The notes beneath the pieces are model-generated. The model saw only the letters and a program-made list of their open reading frames with translations, searched no databases and had not been told where the DNA came from. The position numbers and the translations under genes were made by a program. From Candolleomyces eurysporus (lineage: Eukaryota; Basidiomycota; Agaricomycetes; Agaricales; Psathyrellaceae), in NCBI GenBank assembly GCA_027579435.1, contig JANBPK010000770.1, positions 1 to 64,000 of the forward strand: a DNA stretch of 64,000 nt, in the 5' to 3' direction. Below, piece after piece: positions 20,146 to 31,616 of the stretch (positions are counted from its first letter, which is position 1; every line of letters starts with the position of its first letter).

Positions 20146-23100
20146 TCGCAAAGTTTCGACAGTGGATGGTAGTCCAAGTCCAAGTTGCGGTGAAAGAGCG
20201 CCAGGCATTCCTGATCACTGATGAGCATCCCGTGACTTTGCGGTTGGCTCGAACTCTGGGAGGCAGTTCGGCCGATACTTCGCAAGCCCAGAACCGATAT
20301 ACTCTCAAAGGGATCTCATGGCTAACAAATTGCGGAGTCGGAAGATCCGGTAAGGTATCGTCAAACTCGTGCGTCACAATCATTGACCCTCAAAACAAGG
20401 ACTTTGTAAGGTAGATAAAGCATATAGGCATATGGGCCGAATCTCCAGACAGCAAACGACAATCAAGACTGAATCCACCACCCGAGCTGCAAAGCTCGAG
20501 ATACCGAACCCGGGGCGCCTCGTCCGAGGAAGTCAAATGGGGCCCTACACAAAAACAATCAGCCATCACGTTCAACTCGGGCACAAAGAACGAAAGAAGA
20601 GATGGAGAAACAACAATCATGCACCTTCCCCACTCCTGCTCATGGCACTAAGATTCCTCCAACCTCCACGCTATCCAGCACCCAAGCTCGAACTCGGTAT
20701 AGCACGCGTCCTACTGGAAGGTAGGCCAAGAGACGAGGTCGACAGTCCATTTGCACATTTCGAGAATTTCGTCTTCGTCCGTATATCGCATATTTCCGCT
20801 GGTGTAGAGGGTGGCGACAAAGGAGGAGTCTATGAGGCGGTTTAGATCAGTTTAAAGTACATGGTTCAGGATATGGAGAAGTCGACGAACCGGAGGGTGA
20901 TTGGGAGATTTTGCTCAACATCGCGAACAGTTCCGCACATAGCACCGGTGGGAAATTCGCCAACAAGCGTACCAGAACTTGGTCGTGAGACGTCGCCTGA
21001 AAGCAAAATCAATATCCGAAGTCGAGATAGGCGACAGAAACGACGAACCCTTTCCTAACAATCGCCCCTTTCTGCACCAAGTACTGCAACCTATCAAGCA
21101 CGCAAAACTCGTCAACAAGCCACTAGAGCAGAAACATGAAGGACGCATACCGATTCTCCCAAACAGCGGCACCAACATCGATATATACGCGGGTTTTTTG
21201 AGCCAATCCACCTCTGCCCCAAGTGGCTCGACCTACTCGAACAATGTAAACGCCCTGGGCCAACGATCGACAAAGAAAACCGCACCTTTGAAAAATATGG
21301 ATAACCGTCGAAACCAAACTCCTCTTCGCCAACCCGTACTGCGCAGCACTACGAAGCGTCGCAGAGATTTACGGAATTAGATTTCCGAATTGGATACGAA
21401 TCGGCAAGCCTCACCTCGACACGTTGCTTTGAATGCTCGTTGGCGGCGAGCGTGTACAGACTGTTCGACTTTAGCGAGTTGCTCTTCGGATAGTTGGAGA
21501 ACTTATTCCACAAATCAGCAAACGGCAGAATGGGAAGAACAACACAAAATACTAACCCACCTGATCTATGACAGAGGTGTAGACCTGTCTTCGAAACAAA
21601 TTGCCCGATATCGACAGCTGTCCACTGATCAGCCCAAAGGTAGGATCATGAGCGCCTTCGACGTTGAAGCAAGTGAGATGGAACATGTTGTCTCTGAGAA
21701 GACAGGATATTGTAGTCAACGTACAATAATTGCAATTGCAGAGAAACCTACCATCGGCTTATCGGATTCGCTGAACGAGTGTACTGGGAAGACCCGTCGG
21801 TAAGTGGTAATCGAACAACGGGGCTTCACACTCGCTGAAGTAAGCCAGCGAAGCGAGGCTGAGGTGCGCAGGATGGTCCACCAAAGGAGTCTGATCCAGA
21901 ACCTCGACTCGGAGTCAGCAAAGAGACGCGACTTGAAAAACAACGTAGGGGCACCTTGACAAGCTCCCTGAAGGTCAAACCGAGTTCGCCCCAACGGAGC
22001 ACACATCCCTGCAATCTCGAGGTGCGTCAAAGTCTGCCCGATAATCTGCAGCACGCTCATCAGAATTGAGCTACTCGATAAAATGATAATCGAGACTCAC
22101 CTTTCACACAGCCAAATCAACGCTACCATTACGAGGAATATAGTTCTGTGAGGGTTCGGGTGGGGTGCGCATTCTGAACCACAGCGGCCTCGGGATTGTA
22201 ATGATATTTTCCATATATTGTCCCCTGGACGGGCGCCACGAAACTGGCTGCTATAGCCGGAAGTACGTGATTTCGCAGTCTTTCGTGACCCAGGCCGCTG
22301 AAACGGTGAGCCAGACGTCCGCCGTGTCTAGGAGAATAACAATCATAAGAGTCGGTATGCGCGATACATGCCGAAGTACCTACTGAGAGCGGTGACAACT
22401 CCGATGTCCATGGTGATCTGACCTCCCAGAGGCAGGTGAGGAAGTCGGTAGTGGGGTCGATGGGTCTCTTCCTAGGCTGTAGGCAGCCAAAGATGAGTAT
22501 TTATGTGGGTGAAAACGCGGACAGGTTTCCTTACCGGATTATCGGACAATCAAAGCCCATCCACAACGGGCTCAGCTGCCATCCATGAAGCTTGCATTCT
22601 TCGCGTCAAGGAGGTAGGACAAGCATGCAGAGGTCTGGAAAAGCGGTCACTTTCTTGAGAATAGGAGTTTGGAAGGAGTCGGATTTCGTGTACCTCGGCA
22701 AGGTGAGGATCTGCTGCACCGTTCACCGTAGGGAGCACCCGAGGACGCGGTACCTAGCCATTGCAGCCCACATCAGAAAACACCCAACCAAAATGCTAGG
22801 GTCGCTCACGAAAGTCGATCGACACTCATATCTTCCCCTCCTCCACAGCGTCGGTACAGACGGGGGCGGTGAACTCATCGATCCCGCAAATGCGTTGAAT
22901 GCGGACGGATGTCGTTGGTGTTAGGACTGCAAGAAGCGGGGGGNCGAGTGCGATCAGCTGGGACTGCATAGCGGTCGCTGGCGACGGAATGTGCTAAGCT
23001 TGCTGTCCCCGCGTCTCCAACCTGATACTTTGGGCCCAAGCTACGAGGCGTGCAAGAATGTTATCTGGAGAAGGGGACAATTTGTTGATAAGCGCTTCAA

Positions 23101-23215
23101 ATGAAGGGAAATGTCCCGCACCTTGACGCAAGATTCAAGATATCGACGCAGAGTGGAAGGCGGAGAGCGAGCCAAGCAGACACAAACTCCGATTTGATTT
23201 CGTGCGTCTTCGAAC
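20146..23215. repeat. Duplicated unit D1, left flank
   Basis: The segment from GTTTCGACAGTGGATGG (20146) aligns collinearly with 59666-62080. Shared blocks include GGCATTCCTGAT, CCGAATCTCCAGACAGCAAA, GACTGAATCCACCACCCGA, CTCCTCTTCGCCAACCCGTA, GAACGAGTG.ACTGGGAAGA and AATGTCCCGCACCTTGACGC. About 760 bp (20536-21299) have no counterpart in the other copy. Open frames occur on both strands but none stays intact in both copies; a minus-strand frame with LLDTA.TWLTV.AAWV near 22290-22370 and 61010-61090 is shared and may be a decayed gene with a TM-like segment. The left edge abuts the conserved 5' flank of NLR 1. No intact gene is claimed here. Confidence 0.75.
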
Positions 23216-25310
23216 ACTTCCTTCTTGCAAAATGGACAATATTCGCTCAGGCATCCTACCGGGCATCGAAACTCAAGGTCACAAGCAGGGTCTACGATCC
23301 AGTTGAAACTCTCGGCATCGGCTCTGTACGTGCGGCCTATCCTGCTCATGATTCTTGTAGAGTCAAGGCTCATTACAAAAAGTAGTCTCGGGCATTGTAC
23401 GTGTACCCTCGTGTCATGAGAGACGTGGTTTCTAATCGTCTCCAGCCATCCGGACAAGGTGAAGCCAACCGCCGAATTGACTCTGGAAGCCATCCAAGAC
23501 AAAAGCCTACAAATTGTGCGTTGGCGCCCTGTCGCTCTTTCGTTCATTGACCAATCCTTCCTCAGCTTGACCGACGAAACCATTCGCAAGAACTGGCTTG
23601 AATGGAACAACCCCGACGGTCCTCAATTGACTTCGATGGGTATCGCCATGAATCGTTGTAGGGCAGAACAACATTTGGATCCTTGGTGCCTATGGTCAGC
23701 TCTTTGGCAGTGTTCTTCCCCTCCTCGTCGGACGTTGGTGGTTCAGTAACCGTCAGAAGACTAAAGACGGTATTCATGCCAAGTCAATGTCAGAGGAAGT
23801 AACAATGGAGGAAGTCGTCAGCGCTCTCGGCAAGGCGTTCAAGTGAAAAATCCCCGAATCCAAGGATGTTCAGTCCGCTGCAGCAGAGTTGGACGAACTC
23901 GAAAAGACGATCCTTCAGAAGGTCGGCCAGCAGTACGCGGAGGTTAGGAAGCTCACCCGGGATGTGGATGGAGAGTTCCGTGTCTCTCGTCGTCGCGCGC
24001 TCATTCTCATCTACGCTCATTTAATACGACTTCCTATCAAGAGTACCAGTCTGTAGAACGGTAAGCTTGCCTCTCTTTGACGAGCGGCCAAAATTCATGA
24101 CTGTTGCCTTGTTTTCAGAACAACGTCAAATCCTTCTTCAAACCCCTCTCCTCCTCCTCAACGCCCTCAACGTGTCGGCTGCCCGGAACTGGCTTACACC
24201 CACTCTCGGTATTATGCGATTGAACTCGTACCTCGCTCAAGCTCTGCCACCCCACGCTCCTCCCCGTGTGCGGCTAACGCAGCTTCCTGGTGTCTCCAAG
24301 GCTGATATCGATTCTTTCGCTCCTCGTCCGCGAGAGATGGCGGAGGTCTTGTCGACATTGGAAGAGAAGGGTGATGGTCGTGCTTGCACCGTCCGAAAGG
24401 CTATGTCGAAGTGGGGTCGTGTCGAAATTGTTGACGCAGCATTCAAAGGTACGTTCTCGCTTCCATCTTCTCCGTCACAGAACAGTGATATTGAAATTAT
24501 CGTTCATAGTCATCGGCGAGCGCGTGGTCACACCTTCGTCCATCATCTTCCTCGTTGTCAAGCTCCGGTTAACGCCTCCTGGAAGTAACACTGAAAGGAA
24601 GGACGTCAGCGTCGACGAGGCTAAGCGGATTGTGCAGTATAACGATAAGAAGGACGAAGAGTTTTTGTTGCCGAAGCAGGAGGCAGAGGATCTGCCCAAG
24701 GGCCGATCTACCGGTTGGGCGCATGCACCTCGTTGGCCCTCAGTATGTCGTCTTCTAATTGCTATTTCCCTCCTGTACTCATGCTGACTGCTCTGTTTTC
24801 ACGTAGAACCGCAAACCAACATGGTGGCTTGTCCTCGGTGACGAGAAGCAAAACCGCGTCGTCGTCCCTCCGATCCGCATCTCTTACATTCCCTACGCCG
24901 ACACCGAATCCGACAGGGACTACCGAACGTACAAGATCCAGTTCCAGGGCCCACCTTCGACGGGGGTGTTTACTTGGAAGTTGTTCGTTGTTCGTGATAC
25001 GTTTGTGGCGGAGGAAGCTTCCAAGGATCTTACGGTATGCTCTATTCCTCCAACTTGCATTTCATTGAATTGTTCGACTGACCGATTACTTCCCCTTGCA
25101 CAGCTCTCAATCGAACACCCGCCCGCAGCCGACCAAGAACCTTCCGAAGATGAGATTTCAGAACCGGACGAGGACTCGTTGGCGGGCCAGATGGCTGCTA
25201 AGCGTGGTGGGGCCGTGAAGAAGTGTAAGGATGAGAGCGATGAGGAGAGTGGGACGGATGATGATGAGAGTAGCAATGATGATAGTAGTAGTGATAGTGA
25301 TAGCGACTGA
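23216..25310 (+). pseudogene. sec63: Sec63 (ER translocon J-domain protein) pseudogene, 5'-truncated
   Basis: The fragment starts inside the gene: WTIFAQASYRASKL resembles the last membrane segment, then VYDPVETLGIGS and HYKK begin the J domain. HPDKVKPTAELTLEAI carries the J-domain HPD (about 23455). Then come DETIRKNWLEWNNPDGPQ and, after a frameshift, LLVGRWWFSNRQKTKDGI. The Brl/Sec63 part follows (NVSAARNWLTPTLGIMRLNS, VGERVVTPS type block, WWLVLGDEKQNRVVVPPIR, FTWKLFVVRDTFV) and an acidic tail DESDEESGTDDDESS ending at 25310. Several introns are still well formed (24061-24119, 24452-24510, 24741-24806, 25036-25104). Lesions include a TAG at 23383, a lost piece after EAIQD, a frameshift near 23660, TGA near 23846, TAG near 24054 and another frame slip near 24150. 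Sec63 normally couples BiP to the translocon; this copy cannot. It begins exactly where the homology of the left flank with unit D2 ends. Confidence 0.85.
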
Positions 25311-25424
25311 GGTGCCGGTGTAGATGTCGAGGTTTAATGGAAAGGGGGTGTGGAGATTGAGAGCCAGGGGCAAGAGGTGCTCGACGTCAACCTTCCTTCT
25401 GTTCTGTGGTGGTTGTGTACGATT

Positions 25425-25560
25425 TCTTCTCTCTTGTTTCACGTTTATTTTTATCCTACATTTGTATGTGTTATTCTCGGGATGTTATATTATTTATACT
25501 CGGGGCGAGTCTGCTGAGTTGAGCATTGGTTGAGTGGTGCTTTGCCTTCCGGGTGGGATG
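25425..25560. repeat. Duplicated unit D1, right flank
   Basis: 25440-25515 aligns with 63842-63920 at about 80%: TTTTATYCTACA, TTATYCTCGG, ATGTTAT..TATTYATACTC and CTCGGGGC are shared, with weaker similarity continuing to about 25560. In both units this block lies directly downstream of the stop codon of the cargo gene, here Sec63 and there the SDR gene. Confidence 0.6.
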
Positions 25561-25908
25561 CAGACCGGGAAGGTTGGCGAGCATGCCTGTTTTTTGGGTG
25601 ACTACTGGACAGGAATTCAAGCTACATCGTTCAAGCCATCCACAAATGTATAGGGTAAATGGATTGAACTCCCTGGATCTGGATGTGGAGTATCCATAAG
25701 ATTAGTACTCACCATCAAGATGGTTCATGAAAAAGAGAGAAGAAGTGAATTTATGGTAAATACTACATCTATACTAAGTGAGAGTGACAGTAAAATTAAT
25801 AATTGAAGTTCAAGTCAGGGGTGCTGCAAATTTGAAATGAAAAACATAGGGTTGGAAATTTCAGTTTATTCTCCAGTGCCAGACTAACTTGATGTGAGAA
25901 ATTCAGAA
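25561..25908. other. Intergenic DNA between unit D1 and NLR 2, no gene seen
   Basis: It changes near 25640 from the GC-richer unit to AT-rich sequence typical of the NLR surroundings. No open frame of note. Confidence 0.5.
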
Positions 25909-28900
25909 TTAATTCTTCAATGTTTTGGAAATGTCAAAAATATAGACTTGTCCATTTCTGCACCCAGTGGCTGCAAGTGAAAATGTAGAGTCAAAAGAGA
26001 GATTAGAAATGTCCCAGCTTGAGGGAAACCAGCAAATTGGAACCAGTGTTGGTGAAAAATCCTGGCCAGTGAACTTGACTCGACTCAATCCAGAAACAGA
26101 GGGGGTTTGTTTTGCAACATTTGCGTAGAGTGTTAAAAAGTCTGCAAAAATTATAAATTGGATTTCATTTTCAAGACTGGCAAGAGGGGTTCCTGCTTGG
26201 CTGTCCCACAGGTGCACTGTCTTGTCATTTGATGCAGATGCCAGCCTTTGCCCATCAGGTGAGAAGGCAACACTNTTCACCTGATNNGAATGGCCTTCAA
26301 GAGTGNCAAGAAGGGTTCCTGCTTGGCTGTCCCACAGGCACACTGTCTTGTCATTTGATGCAGATGCCAGCCTTTGCCCATCAGGTGAGAAACTAACACT
26401 GTTTACATAGCTAGAGTGACCTTGCAAAACTGCAAGCTCTAATGGCCATGTCATATCTCCTTTGTTGATCCATACTCCATAATTTGGCTTCTGATATCTT
26501 TTGTGGAGCATTGTTTGCTTTGGTGCCAGAGGTATGCAAGACCAATATGTATGCAAAGGTGCCCGTTTGATAATATTAGAGTTCAGCAAAACAAATCTCT
26601 GGCCATCTTGAAACATTTCTTTCAATGACTCTGAGCCTCTGCCAGTATGACTTGCCTAATCATTGTTATATATCTTAATATTTAATGGTTAAAACCATGG
26701 AAATTGGACATACCAGTATAGCCAAGGCCTCTTCCAATGCAGTGTGTGCTACATCCAGCTGTTTGATACAGGCCAATGCTTCCAGCCAGTGCATGAGATG
26801 CACTGTTGAAAATTCATCCAACAGGGTTATGAGATCTGAGTCCATCCTTTTTACCTTGCTTAGGTGATTAGCCCAATAGCAAAGTGCATATTGCAGTTCT
26901 TGTGTAATGTTCTCTGTGCTCAGGCCTTCTCTGAGCAAATCATCCAGATCTTTAAATTGGTCATCAGAGGGCACAGGCACCTGGCAAATATTAAATTTGA
27001 GTTGCCTGTTCATCACTTGCAGGCAAAACTTGGCCAAGTCCAAATGATGCTCCTCTTCCTGGATTTGGAATTCAGAAGGACAAGAGGACCCAGTGACAAA
27101 GTCAGGAAAAGATTTGTGGTGCACCTTGTAAGTGAGAGCAGAGCCTTCACCCAATGGAGCAAGAATTGAATGCAAGTTTGCCAAAGTGGCTTTAATAGCA
27201 CCTTCTTGCTGATCCAATAGCCTTGCTAGAGACATGACAGAAAGAGGACTCTGCAGAACTAGAATGGCACCAACAATGATTTTNAATGGCCTGAGCCAGT
27301 TCTCTGCATTTTGAGTGGGCTTGGCAGATTCAAGCACATAGAGATATAATCCACCTAGTTGAGATAGTGGACTAGTGCTATCAGACTGCGAATCCAGAAG
27401 ACTTGCAAGTTGGCCTTTAGGATCAAGGTGTTGCTCATCAAGGATAAACTTGACAGCAGTAGATGCATAGATAAACAGTTTTCCTGATAATTTGGCAAGT
27501 TTAGCCTTGTCCTCTTCTCTTGGCTGTCTGCAAGGATCATATGAATCCCCTAGAGCCTCCTGGATTTTGGATGGGGACAAGCAGTAGTTTACATATAGGG
27601 TAATATCCTGCTCCACTATCAGGTCTTCTATTTCCTGAAGATGGAAGATATTTGCATTTTGTGTACCCATATACTTGTTTCTCAATCCCCGCTCTGGACG
27701 AGTGGTAAGAAAGATTTTGATATTGGGTAACTGAGAGACTGAGGATATCAGAAGGCCCAGAATAGCTGAGGCATCAGGTTCAATGCATTCATCCAGAGCA
27801 TCAAAGACCAGTACAAGAGGCATTACTCTTTGCTCAAGTAGTGGATATAGTGGCTTGGCCACAAGCAAATTGAACTGCTGAGTGAGAACTTTGTCTAGAG
27901 CTCCAGGGTTGCTAGTAATAGCAGCTGCAATAGCTTTTCCATAGGATGCATGATAGCAAGCAAGCTGGTATGCAATAGTTTGCACAAAGCCAAAAGATCT
28001 TTTTCGATCCTCCTGATCTCGAGAAAAGAAAAAAGTAGCCCCAAGACAGTTGACCTTGGGGTCTGCAGCACGTTGAGCCACAGTTATGGCCACTGTAGAC
28101 TTGCCAATCCCAGCAATGCCATCAAGAATGTACAGTGGAGGGTTATTGCCATCGACAACAGTGCCACCCATCCAGCGTCCAACATTAGCCAACAGCGCGG
28201 AGCGGGTGCCTTCAAAGCATGGCATGATTTTGGCCACAACATCCTGTGAGTCATAAGCGGCACCAGGAGTCCACTTGAGTCGGTCAAGAGCGATATTCTG
28301 ATTGCCAAGTTAGCGCATGTCTTGGTGCAAAAAGAGAGAATAAACCTCGAAGTGCCCTGCCTGGTCCTGAACAGTGATGAGAATGTCAGCCAAGACAATG
28401 GTTCCTGCAATATGATTTTCAATCTGCCTAGAATGAGTCCTTCCAGCAAAGATACAGCAGGATTATGGAAGCATACCCAAAAGCAATGCAACAGTTGGTC
28501 AAGGCTCTTGTTTGCCTTCTTGAGAACTTCTACGTCGTCTTCCGCCAGCACGTACGCTAGTAGTCCTGTTGACTTCTCCTTATTTGCGGCTTCCAAAGTA
28601 GTCCACATCCCCCTGTAGCCCGGGACCCAGTTACTTGGATGTTTGACTGGGTATTCAGAGAAAGATACGTACGCTGCGAGACGTCCAATGCTATCCCTCA
28701 GATCCTTGGACAGCAGCTTTGTATCCTTTTCCTTGACAACGTTTACAATACTGGAGCCCAAGAGCTCGCAACGTTTCTTCAGAATCTCCACCTCCTCTTC
28801 GTTCGAGTCAACTTTCTATGCAACATTAAGCGGCATGCACAGAACAAAAGTGAAAGTTACGCATACATCGATGACATCCATCACTTTCAGCAGCGCTTCA

Positions 28901-29279
28901 GCCGGACCTTTGAACGGCTCTGGAACGAGGGTAACAGCGATACCCAGCGCGGTCTTGATTGTTCCCATCGCAATGGCCTGGACCCTGGAGGAACCCCCAG
29001 CGTCTTGGGGCCTTGTTTCGCCCTCGTCCGCGTTCTTCGGCTTCCCTCGATCGAACAACGACTTGAAACGTTTGTCCACCTTGTGGACGCCCCTTTCCAT
29101 CTTAACCTTCCCTTTGTCATACTTCTCCCCATCCACACTCCAATTCCTCCGGCTCCGCTCGAGGGTTGACCGCCATCGGTGCCTGGCGTCGCAGCGTTAG
29201 ACGAGACCGGGGTGTTGCGCTCCGGATTGTCAGCAAGGCCACGGTTGTCTCCTCCTCCAGAGTGAGTCAATTCGGCCAT
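25909..29279 (-). CDS. NLR protein 2: MLKL/HeLo-like N-terminus, NACHT, WD40
   Basis: Six exons with the same structure as copy 1: 28867-29279, 28683-28815, 28477-28622, 28346-28423, 26714-28297 and 25909-26655 (exons of 133, 146 and 78 nt are identical in length in both), about 1,030 residues. Walker [10 protein letters not shown] and Walker [11 protein letters not shown] are kept. It has only two WD40 units. Four of the window's Ns (26275, 26286, 26287, 26306) fall in the second, at or beside the codons right after GHS. A further N is at 27284. From the ATG at 29279 the first exon is off by one base against the rest, around the same C-rich stretch as in copy 1. Protein identity to copy 1 looks near 90%. 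Probably an allorecognition or immune receptor whose WD40 surface determines specificity. Confidence 0.85.
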
Positions 29280-29535
29280 ATCGGTGAGTTGGTGAGTGAG
29301 TTCGAAAAGCTCGGTTAGATCGCAAACTAATGGCCCGTCCGGGCAGACCTGGACACCAGTCACGTGGGGAGAAGAACTTCTATGCCGACGAAGGCGAGTG
29401 TATGAAAGACTAAACCTAACCAGCAAGAGGGGTGTATTTCCAAGGGAAAAGTAAGGGACAACAAGTACAAGTGAAGATATGTATATGTATGAGATTTAGC
29501 GCTGACCAGGACTATGCTCGGTACTCAGCCATCGT

Positions 29536-30640
29536 TTAGCCGAGTGCATGGGCCAAGCTGGAGGTGTATTTAGACGTGGTATTGATGACATTATTTCCAT
29601 AGAGGTTCTCAGTGACCCAACCGTTGGCGTCGACCAGATCATTGTGATCTGTATGAGAGTTGGCTTGGTCTTGGCTTGGGGGTATATGTAAGGCCATATA
29701 GCCAGAGTCGATTACAGCTTCGCCCTGAGGACAAGACGAACAAGAGACTTCGTGGTCGCGGTCACTGTACGCTTCTAGGCATGCGATACATGATTCAGCA
29801 CTCAAAGTGAAAGGTCGACTGACGAACCGTGGCAGTCAGGACTGCGGTCTGTATCTTGAGATCCACATTCGGCGCCCTCAGAAAATGAGCATAAAGCGTT
29901 CGCTGAGTGGCTTATGGTTAGTTCTGGATGTTGCAACTGATAGGGCTCTCACCTTCGTAGCAATCTTCGCTTGATATGGTATCATTAATCCCCTCCAGTC
30001 CATCTACACGGCGGATCGGCACTTCCTTAGCTCCGAATGACACAAACCGGGAAACGGAGACGACGCACTTTGGTCGCAGTCTTCATCGAAAGGGTTGGTG
30101 TCGGTACCCACCAAAGTTGAGGAAGCCACATCGCCAGTGCTAGAACCGAAAGATGATGTCATGGTAGGAGAGCCATTCTCCATGTGTAGGTCGTTATCCG
30201 CCCCGATGACTGTAGACAGTGGTACTATCATGTGAGGTCCGACTCCTGGGCAAATTTAAATATTACTCGCATTCGTTCGGGGTATCAGCTGCGCCCCTAT
30301 ATGCACTAGTCATAGGTGCAGGGGTCATACTGGCAACAGTCGCCGCGGACCATACGCACTGACCTATAATGAGTGTCCCGTGACAACCCATAGTGAAGGG
30401 AAGCACTCACCGGTTGAAAGTAAACGTGACACCAACCGCACTGCGGTCTGGCTTCGTCGCACTGCGAGGAGTCGGAAATATGTGAATTGTGAGGTATCAA
30501 GTAAGAGACCTACGGACAACCCCGCCTTAACGCACGTTCCGCACGAGGTGGGGGCACGTTGAGCAATGTTCCTCTTGATAGCTAGAATCAAGCTCGCTGT
30601 TTGACGATGTATGGTGGTTCTGTCAGCCACGGACAAAGCA
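29536..30640 (-). CDS. Probable Zn(II)2Cys6-type regulator, model uncertain
   Basis: On the minus strand an exon ending near 30514 encodes RAPTSCGTCVKAGLS; after a 51-bp intron (GTAGGT to CTCGCAG) the next exon gives CDEARPQCGWCHVYFQP (to about 30412), and the following exon supplies a further Cys (QCVWSAATV). Together this reads C-x2-C-x6-C-x6-C-x2-C-x(8-9)-C, the fungal binuclear zinc cluster. Later exons give an acidic/Ser-rich tail: MIVPLSTVIGADNDLHMENG (30231 down) and SCIACLEAYSDRDHEVSCSS to LAHALG with the stop at 29536. The frame break at SAV (30004) and the missing clear ATG upstream of 30600 leave the model incomplete. Basic residues normally found between the cysteines are few. It could also be a decayed gene. 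Confidence 0.45.
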
Positions 30641-31616
30641 CGACCACTTTCGAAGCACCTGCCACTCTGCGTCAGAGCGATTTTGGCACTAACACAAGAA
30701 AATGAAGAACACCAACGAATCCATGTGTTCCATTTTGGAAAGCGTTACACTTTACGATGAGGTTCGAGAACAATAATTCAGCTGCGCATTCTTATTCTTA
30801 TAAAACGTACTCCATCCCGCCAACGGCCTCAGTGACCCATGAAGTGGAGCTAACAGCATCCGCGATCTGGAGGAAACACAAAGGATGAGACGATTGATAT
30901 CGGTTAAGGGAACAAGCCAAGAGGATATACGAAAGGAACACGCGCAACAGCGTCAGGGTCAAGGGTACAACCAGGCACGGTGTCTCAGAAAAGGACCCAG
31001 GGGCACGTATGCACATGACGCTCGGTTGGGATCATGGCAGCAATGGCACGGTGATCTGACCATTTGGCGGATCCCCATTGAGATCACACGGAGCCTATGG
31101 TTGGAAGGGTTCGGATGCAGGAGATTATTCCATCTCTCTGAGTTCTTGTCATTGTTCCATGCCTTGTCGCTGCCATAAGACGATATCGTGCATTGTATTC
31201 CCCCGCAACGAAACGGATAGAATTGTACTGCCAACGCCAAGGCTAAGGCTGAACACGGAACGTAACACAAAAGCTCAGGAAAGCATAAAATCAAGGGATA
31301 GGTGAGAGACATTGACACCGCCTTCACATGGAGTTCACCTCTAATCGTCAGTAAGATGCGATGTAGGAAACAAGACGGAGTTTTGTGGCGGGACGAATGG
31401 AGATCGTCGGAATGGTCGGCCTCAACGGGTTTCAAATCTGCGTTGGATTCCATTCCGGAAGAGCTACGAGGTGGATAAGACAACAAGAACTCGGTACAGA
31501 CACTATGATGCGGCCCATTTCCAGAGTAAATAATATCCGTATCTACCACACCTTGAAGTACGGATGACTCATCAGCGAACCGGCAGAAGGACGCGTCGTA
31601 TCCCGAGGCGAAAGGG
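30641..31616. other. Intergenic DNA, no supported gene
   Basis: The long minus-strand frame at 30959-31549 shows no domain and its composition is not clearly coding. It may hold 3' exons or the 3' UTR of the kinase upstream (GTGTGG... donor-like at about 31552), but nothing can be supported. Confidence 0.35.

Noticed and set aside
24920..25276. Minus-strand frame rich in Ser
   Set aside because: It is the shadow of the acidic Sec63 tail on the plus strand.
28084..28791. A single 235-codon frame through the NLR 2 N-terminal region
   Set aside because: It reads through three introns; the spliced model with phases identical to NLR 1 is far better.
30959..31549. 196-codon minus-strand open frame
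   Set aside because: Lacks an ATG at its start, has no domain and its composition changes along its length; probably a chance frame over intergenic DNA and kinase 3' region.
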